A DNA stretch of 8,332 nucleotides, taken from positions 1-8,332 of the forward strand of contig CAIRMS010000277.1 in the NCBI GenBank assembly GCA_903879765.1, written 5' to 3'. This document shows positions 1 through 6,967 of the stretch, one piece after another. Position numbers and translations under genes: made by a program. Within the stretch, counting starts at the first letter, position 1, and every line of letters starts with the position of its first letter. Source of the DNA: an uncultured Flavobacteriales bacterium (GTDB taxonomy: Bacteria > Bacteroidota > Bacteroidia > Flavobacteriales_D > Crocinitomicaceae). The notes below the pieces were generated by a model, which made no database searches, was not told the origin of the DNA, and saw only the letters and a program-made list of their open reading frames with translations.

Positions 1-417
1 TGAAAGTTCCTTGATGATTCCGTTTCGCAATACTGGATTGGAATCCATCATGTTAAGAAAATCGTCCTTGCTGATAAAACAAATGTTACTTTCCTCTAAC
101 GTTTCAGCAGCAACACGGTAAGGTGTTTCACTAAACATCGATCTAAATCCAACCATTTCACCTGACTTTGCAATGTGAATGATTTGCTCCTTACCTTCGT
201 CCCCACGCTGAAAAACCTTCACCATTCCTTCATTGATGCAAAAAACACCTCTTGGAAAGGAGCCTTCTAAAAACAAAGATTGGTGTTTCTTATAGTAATT
301 ACAAGCCTTGTGCGCATTGACATGCTCCATCTCTTCATTGCACAAAGATCCTAATAGAGAATTTTTTCTTCCAACACAGGTCGAACAAGTGATATGTTTG
401 TGTGATTTATCGAGCAT
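1..417 (-). CDS. Crp/Fnr-family transcriptional regulator (partial, C-terminus beyond left edge)
   Basis: The frame opens with ATG at 417 and stays open to base 1, giving 139 residues. It reads as the N-terminal effector domain of a Crp/Fnr regulator: a cNMP-binding-type beta-roll at about residues 45-120, with SLFLEGSFPRGVFCINEG (47-64), KVFQRGDEGKEQ (67-78), then SGEMVGFRSMF (85-95) and YRVAAETLEES (100-110). The long helix begins near 117-138; the DNA-binding helix-turn-helix would lie left of the window. An N-terminal CSTC (C11, C14) followed by C26, plus C113 in the beta-roll, resembles the cysteine layout of Fnr-type oxygen sensors, but spacing to the third cysteine is longer than in E. 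coli Fnr. The RS pair that contacts cAMP in E. coli Crp is not evident (R101-V102 instead), so cAMP sensing is unlikely. Family assignment is firm; the signal sensed and the target genes are unknown. It is probably transcribed alone, since a terminator lies between it and the upstream gene. Confidence 0.88.
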   Translation of the reverse strand, partial: MLDKSHKHITCSTCVGRKNSLLGSLCNEEMEHVNAHKACNYYKKHQSLFLEGSFPRGVFCINEGMVKVFQRGDEGKEQIIHIAKSGEMVGFRSMFSETPYRVAAETLEESNICFISKDDFLNMMDSNPVLRNGIIKELS

Positions 418-489
418 TAGATAATGATTGTTTGGTTAAAGGTACACTAATTAGAGGGGCGAAAGAGATCTTATTTTTTAAATCTAATT

Positions 490-528
490 TTGGTCATTGT
501 TATCAAAGCAACATAATTGATTGGTCAT
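490..528. repeat. Direct repeat TTGGTCAT x2 upstream of the Crp/Fnr gene
   Basis: The 8-mer TTGGTCAT occurs at 490-497 and again at 521-528, 31 bases start to start (about three helical turns), in the leader of the Crp/Fnr gene. Its reverse complement core GACCAA appears once more at 573-578 inside the nearby terminator hairpin. The same-face spacing would suit a dimeric regulator or two bound copies, possibly autoregulation. This is inference: the repeat is short and the region AT-rich, so chance is a real alternative. It does not match the Fnr consensus TTGATnnnnATCAA. Confidence 0.25.
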
Positions 529-561
529 CTTTAAAACAAGTAATCACTGAAAAATTGCGCT

Positions 562-591
562 AAAAAAAAGGCGACCAATTGGCCGCCTTTT
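562..591 (-). terminator. Rho-independent terminator of the T9SS secreted-protein gene
   Basis: Read on the minus strand, about 20 bases after the stop codon at 609-611, there is a hairpin with GGCG pairing to CGCC (570-573 with 584-587), one A/C mismatch (574/583), CC/GG (575-576 with 581-582) and an AATT loop. It is followed by eight T residues (complement of 562-569). The A/T flanks extend the stem. The long T tract is on the minus-strand side, so it most likely ends the transcript of the 977-residue gene and insulates the Crp/Fnr gene. Confidence 0.8.
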
Positions 592-608
592 AATTCTTTA
601 TACAGAAA

Positions 609-3542
609 TTACATTTTGATGAATTTCACTGTTTCAGATTGTTTACCTGAACTGAATTTCACGATGTATGTTCCATTTGAAAGGTTATCTCCATCAATTT
701 GAAGTGCGTTTGTTCCTTCATCCATTGATTTTCTAATGGATTTCACCAAACGACCTGTTATTGAATAAACTTGAATCTCTACCATTCCTGCATTTGCCAA
801 TTCAAACGTTACCGTTGTATTGTCGCGTGTTGGATTCGGATACGTTTTCAATTTAGAATCAAATTTCACGTTACCTTCCGTTGAACCATTTTCACCCATT
901 CCTAAGAACGCTGTAGTTCGCCAAATTCCACGTCCAAAAGTACCCAAGTAGATTTCACCTGGACGATCATTTCCTTCGTCAAACGATCTCCAAGACTGAC
1001 GAACTTCATAAACTGGGGTTCCTTCAAATCCTGCGGACGAATTCTCCCAAGAAGCTCCACCATTTGTTGAGATGAATGCACCACTTGATGTACCAACAAC
1101 GATTACATCTGAATTATTACGGTCGATAATTCCATCGTAACATGCAACGCCAGGAGTAGTAATTGCTGTCAACGCTGTAAACGAAGGTGTGGTTACGTTC
1201 GCATTAACACTACGACGATTCACACCGCCAAAACCAGCGAAACAAATGATGTCATTACCGTTGTTCGGATTAACTGCGATTCCTTCATAAGAAGTAGAAG
1301 TGATTTTCGTCGCGGTGGTAAATGTAGGATTGGATGTTGTTCCTCCAGAAGTCACGTACCCAACTTTTGACACGAAGTTCGGATCGCTTGTATAAACAGA
1401 ACCTAATCCATCAATTCTCCAAATACCATTTCCTGAACTAACATAACAGTGATTTAAATCTCTAGAAAATTCAACATCAACTGAGTTAAACGTTCCACCT
1501 CCGATGTTTTTCGCAATACAAACCCACTGAGGACTAGTAACAGCCAATCTCAATGCATTTCTAGTTCCCCAAAGTTCTCCATTATTTGCATTAACATAAA
1601 CAAGGAACCAAGATTGATAAGGATCTTGTACACGAACAGTGTCCCAAGCAACGTTGTAAATTACCGTGTCGCTTCCCATGGAAACCGTTTCACCTGTCGC
1701 AGCATTTAATCCAAAATTCTCGTTGCCAACCGTTAAAGATGGAGTCCAAGCCAAGGTATCATCAAAATAATAAGCTGTTGGAGCTACGAATGTAATTGAA
1801 TCTCCTGATGACAAAGAAGGAACACGGATTATGGAACCTGCTGCATACGTTTTAGTAGGAATTAACGTAACGGAATCTTGAGAATTCAAGTCATAGTTTT
1901 CAGCTAGGAAAATTTCAGAGTGAAAAGGGTGATTTGGACTAGCGTCTGTTCCAGCAGGATCATACGATGCAGGCAAAGAAGGAACGAAAGAAGTAAACGT
2001 TTGACCTTTGTCACCAGAACGAGAAATAGAATTGTAGTAAATGGTTGAGAACATTACTCTCGGATTAAAATATGAAATCTCACATTCAAATCCATCTCCA
2101 CCATTCACTTCTCTAAACTCTTGTGGTGTTGACAAACTAAAGTCATTGTACAAAGTTCCATTATCTTGAGTCCCACCCATAACTGCTCCTGTTCTATCAA
2201 AAGCAATTCCGTAAAACTGAGTAACGTTGTAACCTCTATTTGAAGGGTACCAAGTTTCTCCAAAGTTATTTGATACACCAATACCACCATCATTACCAAT
2301 ATACAAGCGATTATTAGCATCCCACTTCATCTCATGATTGTCAGCGTGAGCATAGATTGGAGAATTTGGAGAAACAAACCATTGGCTGATTTTCTCAAAA
2401 CCTCCTTGCGGTGGATTGTTCACCATTTGTTTCCATTTCCAAATGTCGATTCCACCAATCAAGATCATTTCAGGATCTGTAGGTTTCACTGAAACGATTG
2501 AGTTGTATGTACCTTGATTTCTGTAGATGTCAAACTCATTTGGAGGTGCCGATGCTCCTACAAACTGACTCCATGTTTCACCATCGTTATGAGAAACATG
2601 CATACTCATCAAGTTGCTATTTGTTCGAACAGCATAAATTGAATAGTGATTTGAAGAGTTTTTAATAGGAGAAATCGCATACTCAATACGAGCCGCACCA
2701 TTCGGAACTAAATTATTGGCTGCTGTCCCTGATTTATCGACAAATGAAACACCTGCATTCGCGGAAACATATGTTTTGTTTGCTCCGAAAGAAGCAACAA
2801 CAACGTTTCCATCTTTTGACATTTGCAACGCTGCACAACCTCCGTTCGCACCAGAAATAGTTACTGATGTCAAGGCTGTATCACCTAATTTCCATTTTTT
2901 CAAACCTGTAGCAGTAGCCAACCAAACATAATTGTCAGCATTCGAACTTACCACTTCAGTACAGCTTGACATACCTGGAATAGATGCCCAAGTTGTTCCA
3001 AAATCTGTTGAATACCAAACTCCATTTCCGTTCCAACCTTCATTGTTCGATCCGGTTGCAACAAAAACTGTGTTGTCTATCGTTTGAGTCATGGAAGAGA
3101 TAAATGGATTTCCTCCAGCAGCTACATATGACTCAACTCGGTCCCATGTATTTCCTTTATTGGAAGAAACAAATAATCCGCCGGAAACACCACCTGCCCA
3201 CAAACGGTTGATGTTTGATCTGTCTGGTTGAATGGCACGTGTGCGTCCACCAATATTATCTGGACCCATCGATTCAAAAACAATCGATTTGGATTTCTTC
3301 ATTTTTCGAATTTGTCCGTCAATTTGAGCCAATTTCTCTGAGGAAACTGGTTGACCAGTGGTAACATCGATGTAGCGAGCTCTTAACCACGCCATCGCAT
3401 CATCCGAAGATTGCTCTTGCAATGAATTCAAACTTTCTTGTTTATATTTTCCTTCTGATGGAAATAACGATAAAGCACCGACTGCAGCAGCAACGATACC
3501 TGCAAACATCAGAGAACCAAACACATAGACTTTCTTATTCAT
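609..3542 (-). CDS. Secreted BNR/Asp-box beta-propeller protein with T9SS type A sorting domain
   Basis: A complete 977-residue protein (ATG at 3540-3542, TAA at 609-611). The N-terminus has lysines followed by a hydrophobic stretch (about 5-27), a Sec signal peptide. BNR/Asp-box-like motifs (S-x-D/N-x-G-x-T-W/F) mark sortilin/sialidase-type propeller blades: SSNKGNTW (126-133), STDFGTTW (178-185), SANAGVSF (260-267), SHNDGETW (317-324), SNNFGETW (424-431), SGDKGQTF (509-516) and STNGGASW (825-832). NDGGIGVS (417-424) and GTFGRGIW (867-874) are also typical. Residues about 546-680 carry beta-rich, Thr/Ser/Asp-rich sequence without Asp boxes and look like an insertion in the second propeller. 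The C-terminus, from YPNPTRDNTT (901-910) through SITGRLVKS (927-935) and NGTYIVKF (956-963) to the final KFIKM, is a T9SS type A sorting domain, so export across the outer membrane and surface anchoring or release are expected. I see no catalytic domain; Asp-boxes alone do not show glycosidase activity. The true role (adhesion, binding, hydrolysis) is unknown. It appears monocistronic, with its own promoter and terminator. Confidence 0.92.
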   Translation of the reverse strand: MNKKVYVFGSLMFAGIVAAAVGALSLFPSEGKYKQESLNSLQEQSSDDAMAWLRARYIDVTTGQPVSSEKLAQIDGQIRKMKKSKSIVFESMGPDNIGGRTRAIQPDRSNINRLWAGGVSGGLFVSSNKGNTWDRVESYVAAGGNPFISSMTQTIDNTVFVATGSNNEGWNGNGVWYSTDFGTTWASIPGMSSCTEVVSSNADNYVWLATATGLKKWKLGDTALTSVTISGANGGCAALQMSKDGNVVVASFGANKTYVSANAGVSFVDKSGTAANNLVPNGAARIEYAISPIKNSSNHYSIYAVRTNSNLMSMHVSHNDGETWSQFVGASAPPNEFDIYRNQGTYNSIVSVKPTDPEMILIGGIDIWKWKQMVNNPPQGGFEKISQWFVSPNSPIYAHADNHEMKWDANNRLYIGNDGGIGVSNNFGETWYPSNRGYNVTQFYGIAFDRTGAVMGGTQDNGTLYNDFSLSTPQEFREVNGGDGFECEISYFNPRVMFSTIYYNSISRSGDKGQTFTSFVPSLPASYDPAGTDASPNHPFHSEIFLAENYDLNSQDSVTLIPTKTYAAGSIIRVPSLSSGDSITFVAPTAYYFDDTLAWTPSLTVGNENFGLNAATGETVSMGSDTVIYNVAWDTVRVQDPYQSWFLVYVNANNGELWGTRNALRLAVTSPQWVCIAKNIGGGTFNSVDVEFSRDLNHCYVSSGNGIWRIDGLGSVYTSDPNFVSKVGYVTSGGTTSNPTFTTATKITSTSYEGIAVNPNNGNDIICFAGFGGVNRRSVNANVTTPSFTALTAITTPGVACYDGIIDRNNSDVIVVGTSSGAFISTNGGASWENSSAGFEGTPVYEVRQSWRSFDEGNDRPGEIYLGTFGRGIWRTTAFLGMGENGSTEGNVKFDSKLKTYPNPTRDNTTVTFELANAGMVEIQVYSITGRLVKSIRKSMDEGTNALQIDGDNLSNGTYIVKFSSGKQSETVKFIKM

Positions 3543-3575
3543 AGACTATTTTTTTACTTTACTAAATATGACTGC

Positions 3576-3609
3576 CAAAATAAGCAATATTCCTTAAAAT
3601 TAATACAAA
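3576..3609 (-). promoter_or_regulatory. Candidate Bacteroidota sigma-A promoter for the T9SS protein gene
   Basis: On the minus strand a TTTG (complement of 3606-3609) is followed after 22 bases by TTATTTTG (complement of 3576-3583). This matches the Bacteroidota -33/-7 pattern TTTG-N(17-23)-TAnnTTTG except for one base. It would start the transcript near 3570 and leave a short A-rich leader before the ATG at 3542. No Shine-Dalgarno sequence is seen, as is usual in this phylum. The region is very AT-rich, so a fortuitous match is possible. Confidence 0.35.
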
Positions 3610-3618
3610 TTTAACCTC

Positions 3619-3653
3619 AAAAAAAATATTATTTACATTTCAATCCAAATATT
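3619..3653 (-). terminator. Weak AT-only hairpin with T-run after lipA (possible terminator)
   Basis: Directly after the lipA stop on the minus strand, AATATT (3648-3653) can pair with AATATT (3625-3630), and a run of eight T follows (complement of 3619-3626). The stem has no G/C pair, so termination strength would be low. It is the only terminator-like element between lipA and the next gene. Confidence 0.25.
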
Positions 3654-3660
3654 AAACAAC

Positions 3661-4533
3661 TCAATCAAACAAATGTTTTTCCGCGTGGTAAGAAGAACGG
3701 ACAAGTGGACCACTTTCAACAAATCTGAACCCCATTTCCAATCCTAAGATGCGGTATTTTTCAAATTGCACAGGTTCAATAAATTCAAAAACGGGCAAAT
3801 GTTTTGGTGTGGGTTGTAGGTATTGTCCTAGGGTTAAAATATCTACGCCTACAGATCTTAAATCCTGCATGGTTTCAATCACTTCATCCTCCGTTTCACC
3901 TAGCCCAAGCATGACACCTGACTTGGTTCTCATCCCTCCTTTTTTTAGGCGGAATAAGACTTCTAAACTTCGATCGTATTTTGCTTGAATGCGCACTTGC
4001 TTCGTTAAACGACGCACCGTTTCTAAATTGTGAGATACAATTTCGGGAGCTACCTGAATGATCACTTCTAAATTCTCCCATTTCCCAGCAAAATCGGGAA
4101 TTAATGTTTCCAATGTCGTTCCTGGTGATTGATGACGAATGGCACGAACAGTTTGTGCCCATATATCAGACCCGCCGTCCTTTAAATCATCGCGATCTAC
4201 CGAAGTTATCACGGCATGTTTCACTCCCATGATTTTCACACTATTCGCTACCCTTCCAGGTTCAAACTCATCTACTTCTTCTGGTTTTCCGGTTTGAACG
4301 GCGCAGAAACCGCATGAACGGGTGCAAATATTCCCGAGGATCATGAACGTTGCTGTTCCTTCCCCCCAACATTCTCCCATATTTGGGCAGCTTCCACTTT
4401 CGCAAATGGTATGTAATTTATGTTGATCCACTAAACCACGTACGGTACGGTAATTTTCTCCTGTGGGCAATTTTACACGTAGCCATTTCGGCTTTTTGAT
4501 TCGAATGGTTGATTGGTCAGTTATATTTTCCAT
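3661..4533 (-). CDS. lipA: Lipoyl synthase (radical SAM)
   Basis: LipA inserts two sulfur atoms into the octanoyl chain attached to lipoyl domains of pyruvate and 2-oxoglutarate dehydrogenases and the glycine cleavage H protein. The 290-residue length is normal. The auxiliary 4Fe-4S cluster motif is CESGSCPNMGEC (C44, C49, C55); the radical-SAM cluster motif is CTRSCGFC (C70, C74, C77). The conserved RSSYHA near the C-terminus (279-284) supplies the serine ligand of the auxiliary cluster. Other family blocks are SVDRDDLKDGG (111-121), MLGLGETEDE (208-217) and GQYLQPTPKHLPV (236-248). All key residues are present, so the enzyme should be active and cytoplasmic. The ATG at 4533 lies 21 bases after the stop of the acyltransferase gene, so the two are probably co-transcribed. 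No lipB (octanoyltransferase) or lplA is seen in the window; octanoyl supply must be encoded elsewhere. Confidence 0.97.
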   Translation of the reverse strand: MENITDQSTIRIKKPKWLRVKLPTGENYRTVRGLVDQHKLHTICESGSCPNMGECWGEGTATFMILGNICTRSCGFCAVQTGKPEEVDEFEPGRVANSVKIMGVKHAVITSVDRDDLKDGGSDIWAQTVRAIRHQSPGTTLETLIPDFAGKWENLEVIIQVAPEIVSHNLETVRRLTKQVRIQAKYDRSLEVLFRLKKGGMRTKSGVMLGLGETEDEVIETMQDLRSVGVDILTLGQYLQPTPKHLPVFEFIEPVQFEKYRILGLEMGFRFVESGPLVRSSYHAEKHLFD

Positions 4534-4535
4534 GC

Positions 4536-4547
4536 TGTTTTAAAACA
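4536..4547. repeat. 12-bp perfect palindrome just before the lipA start
   Basis: TGTTTTAAAACA is a perfect inverted repeat in the 21-base gap between the acyltransferase stop and the lipA ATG, ending 2 bases before that ATG. It could form a small RNA hairpin covering the lipA start or act as a DNA site. All but two of its base pairs are A/T, so it may be chance. Part of it (CTTGTTTTAAA on the minus strand) also occurs upstream of the Crp/Fnr gene at 530-540. Confidence 0.2.
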
Positions 4548-4554
4548 AGTTTTT

Positions 4555-5877
4555 TCAATTATTGTTTAGTTCAACCACCTGTTGAATTTGATTAACCAAC
4601 GCCTCTCTTTTGTTCCAAAGTATATCGGAAGCGTTGCATTTTTTTGCATTTCGCACACTTTTCCAATTGATTAGTGCTCTTCTCCATTCATACCAAACAA
4701 GACTTAATAATCCTATACTGAGGTAGTAACTAAAAACAACTAGGAAACTAAGGTCAAAAAGATTTGGTGCAATAAAAAGTAAAGGTAAATTCATCAACAA
4801 CATGGCGAACATCGTTAAAACCATTTTGGTCGAACACCAAAATACTTTACGTTTGAATGTTTTCTCCACAAATCGTTTCACTAAAATATAAGGTACATAA
4901 GCGTGGAAAAAACCCAGTAATGCAATAGGCGACAATCCTAAAAACAATAAGACTTGAAAAAAGGATGATTTTTGCTTGCTTTGAAAAAAATGACCCTCTG
5001 TCAGTCCTTCTTTTTTCAGCAATTGAAAATAGTTCGCTATTTCTTGTTTTAGGTGTGTGACTTCTTGAGGATACTCCCCTTTAAATTGATTGATGTAATT
5101 TGCCAAATCTTGAGAATATTTCCATCGATTTTCTAATGAAACATGTTCATCAAAACAGTGAGGATCCATTCCTTTACGTGTTATTTTCATCACTTGTTCA
5201 TGAAAATCAAAATCCTGATCTAATTCGATGTGCGTAATTTCTCCAGCAAGTCTCTGTTCTAAAATCCGGTTTAATTCATTAATGGTTTTTGAAGGATTCT
5301 CCTCGTACTGTTCACGGTATTCATTCAAAATAATCGGTTCTGACTCAGCAATCAATAAATCGCTTCGCATTTCATTGGGATTTGCATAATTACATCCAAG
5401 TCCAACAAGTTTAATTTCCGTCTTCCAATTTGTAGCTTCTAGTGCGGTGAACCCAATTCTGAGCGCGCCTTTTTTTAATGGCTTCAATCGTCTTTCAAAA
5501 ACATCATCTGTCATTCCTTCACCAAAAATCAACAAGTTTCTTTTACTAGCAAGAATTTCAGTCGCTTTTCGAAAGGAAGCCTTGTTGTTTTCAGCCGCAT
5601 TTCCACCGTCATGTTGACGGTAAATAGGAATCATGTGTGCACTTGATAAAAAAGGATGGTTCCACTTCGAAAAAATATCTGACCTCGTCATGAAAAATAA
5701 AATCGGCCTTCTCAATACGGATGCAATTAATGGATCCATGAATGCCGAGGCGTGATTACTCACATAAATCGTACTGCCGAAAAACTTTTTGGTTGGATTA
5801 ACCAATCGGATTTTCCGAAAATACATTCGAAGCGAATAATTCAAGAAAATATTAAAATTGAAGTATATGAAGCGCAT
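4555..5877 (-). CDS. PlsC-type lysophospholipid/glycerol-phosphate acyltransferase (LPLAT superfamily), membrane-associated
   Basis: Predicted to transfer an acyl chain to glycerol-3-phosphate or lysophosphatidate in membrane phospholipid synthesis. Counting from the ATG at 5877 (440 residues), block I is NHASAFMDPL (41-50) with His42 and Asp48, block III-like MIPIYR is at 82-87, block II is FGEGMTDD (118-125), followed by LKPLKKGALRIGF (131-143). The His-Asp spacing is HX5D, as in yeast Sct1/Gat-type glycerol-3-phosphate acyltransferases and many Bacteroidota homologues, rather than the HX4D of classical PlsC. Three hydrophobic segments near 306-330, 352-370 and 374-396 suggest a C-terminal membrane anchor, making it longer than a minimal PlsC (about 240). 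A TTG at 5919 would add 14 residues, but the ATG gives an N-terminus (MRFIYFNF...) like homologues and Bacteroidota seldom use TTG, so I chose the ATG. Probably in an operon with lipA downstream. Acceptor and acyl specificity cannot be read from sequence. Confidence 0.85.
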   Translation of the reverse strand: MRFIYFNFNIFLNYSLRMYFRKIRLVNPTKKFFGSTIYVSNHASAFMDPLIASVLRRPILFFMTRSDIFSKWNHPFLSSAHMIPIYRQHDGGNAAENNKASFRKATEILASKRNLLIFGEGMTDDVFERRLKPLKKGALRIGFTALEATNWKTEIKLVGLGCNYANPNEMRSDLLIAESEPIILNEYREQYEENPSKTINELNRILEQRLAGEITHIELDQDFDFHEQVMKITRKGMDPHCFDEHVSLENRWKYSQDLANYINQFKGEYPQEVTHLKQEIANYFQLLKKEGLTEGHFFQSKQKSSFFQVLLFLGLSPIALLGFFHAYVPYILVKRFVEKTFKRKVFWCSTKMVLTMFAMLLMNLPLLFIAPNLFDLSFLVVFSYYLSIGLLSLVWYEWRRALINWKSVRNAKKCNASDILWNKREALVNQIQQVVELNNN

Positions 5878-5998
5878 TGTTTGCGAAAGTACGAATTTTT
5901 CAAAATTCTGTTTTAACAATCCGTTGTATAATAACTTTTATTCTCACCTAATTTCGAATCAACAACTAAATACTACCTTCGTTACTTAAAGAGTAGCT
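5878..5998. promoter_or_regulatory. Divergent promoter region between acyltransferase and ddl
   Basis: These 121 bases separate the divergent acyltransferase (minus) and ddl (plus) starts and must hold the leftward and rightward promoters. For ddl, TACCTTCG (5974-5981) is one base off the Bacteroidota -7 element TAnnTTTG, with a TTTCG about 17 bases upstream. For the acyltransferase, minus-strand GAATTTTG (complement of 5901-5908) is one base off; a transcript starting just after it would favour the ATG at 5877 over the TTG at 5919. None of these matches is strong. No Shine-Dalgarno sequence is seen before ddl. Confidence 0.35.
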
Positions 5999-6967
5999 AT
6001 GAAACGAATTGGTTTATTTTGTGGGGGATTTTCGTCTGAATATGCGATTTCCATCTTAAGTGCAAATACCATCCAGGAAAACTTCCCGAAGAATTACGAA
6101 GTCGTCAAAATTACTGTTACTAAGGAGAATTGGCTTGTTGATTATCAAGGAGAATCAATCCCTTTTGACTTAAATACGGGTGGATTCGTTTTTCACGGCA
6201 ATCACTACTCCATCGATGCGGGCCTCGTTTACATTCATGGAAATCCGGGTGAAAATGGGAAAATTCAAGCACTTTTAGACATGCACGAAATTCCGTACAT
6301 TAATTCCGGACCACTCGCATCCTCTTTGTCCTTTGACAAATGGTATTGCAATCAATTTCTGCGCGCATTTGATATTCCAGTTGCAAAATCAATTTTTTTA
6401 AGTGACATAAACGAGCGTTCTCATTCTGAAATAATTGAAACACTTGGACTGCCCATTTTTGTTAAGCCATCTGACTCTGGATCAAGTTATGGGATTTCAA
6501 AAGTGAAGCAACCTTCAGAACTGAATGAGGCTTTACAAAACGCGTTTAACGAGGGAAAAACAGTTGTGCTTGAGTCTTTTTTAGATGGAACAGAAGTGAC
6601 TTGTGGCGTTTACCAAACAGCCGATGGACTTCAAGCTTTACCATTAACGGAAATTGCTTCTGAAAATGAATTCTTTGATTACGATGCAAAATACAACGGC
6701 AAATCTCAAGAAATTACTCCTGCGCGCATTACACCTGAAATTAGCATTCAAGTTCAGGAACGAGCGAAAAAAATCTATCAATTAATGCAACTTCGCTCCA
6801 TCGCAAGAATCGACTTTATGATTGTGAAGGATGTTCCATATGTGATTGAAGTCAACACAACTCCAGGTTTCTCAACAGCGAGTATTGTCCCTCAGATGTT
6901 AGTTTGTGCTAATATTAGCATTGAAAGCTTCTGGAAATCTATTGTGGAATTTGAACTGAAGGATTAA
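5999..6967 (+). CDS. ddl: D-alanine--D-alanine ligase
   Basis: An ATP-grasp ligase that joins two D-Ala with ATP to make the dipeptide added to the peptidoglycan precursor by MurF; cytoplasmic. The 322-residue length is normal. Residues matching E. coli DdlB catalytic positions by motif are Glu14 in GGFSSEYAIS (9-18), Lys114, Lys156 in KPSDSGSSYG (156-165), Lys231-Tyr232 in DYDAKY (227-232), Arg270 and Asp272 in SIARIDF (267-273), and Glu284, Asn286 and Ser295 in EVNTTPGFSTASIVP (284-298). The Tyr of the omega-loop (Tyr232) is kept, which in the family goes with D-Ala-D-Ala rather than D-Ala-D-lactate synthesis, so this is not a resistance-type ligase. It is divergent from the acyltransferase and ends tail to tail with the PBP4-type gene, their stops overlapping within TTAA (6964-6967). 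It is not in a mur/fts cluster here. All key residues are intact. Confidence 0.96.
   Translation: MKRIGLFCGGFSSEYAISILSANTIQENFPKNYEVVKITVTKENWLVDYQGESIPFDLNTGGFVFHGNHYSIDAGLVYIHGNPGENGKIQALLDMHEIPYINSGPLASSLSFDKWYCNQFLRAFDIPVAKSIFLSDINERSHSEIIETLGLPIFVKPSDSGSSYGISKVKQPSELNEALQNAFNEGKTVVLESFLDGTEVTCGVYQTADGLQALPLTEIASENEFFDYDAKYNGKSQEITPARITPEISIQVQERAKKIYQLMQLRSIARIDFMIVKDVPYVIEVNTTPGFSTASIVPQMLVCANISIESFWKSIVEFELKD

Noticed and set aside
902..1099. 65-residue frame on the minus strand inside the T9SS protein gene
   Set aside because: Lies wholly within the 977-residue gene in another frame, with no recognisable motif or leader; shadow.
2105..2320. 71-residue minus-strand frame inside the T9SS protein gene
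   Set aside because: Out-of-frame shadow of the propeller coding sequence; its hydrophobicity reflects the codon pattern.
2716..2931. 71-residue plus-strand frame
   Set aside because: Antisense to a firmly supported gene, no motif or promoter; shadow.
609..3542. Annotating the BNR-repeat protein as a sialidase or glycosyl hydrolase
   Set aside because: Asp-boxes are structural and occur in many non-enzymatic propellers; the arginine triad and other sialidase catalytic features were not recognised.
3749..4162. Plus- and minus-strand frames of 79 and 88 residues inside lipA
   Set aside because: lipA is intact with all cluster cysteines; these are overlapping shadows. Their Cys/Ser-rich content comes from reading lipA out of frame.
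5999..6967. Ddl as a Van-type D-Ala-D-Lac or D-Ala-D-Ser resistance ligase
   Set aside because: The DYDAKY omega-loop tyrosine of dipeptide-forming ligases is kept and no vanH/vanX-like gene is nearby; the neighbouring S13 peptidase is an ordinary PBP4 type.
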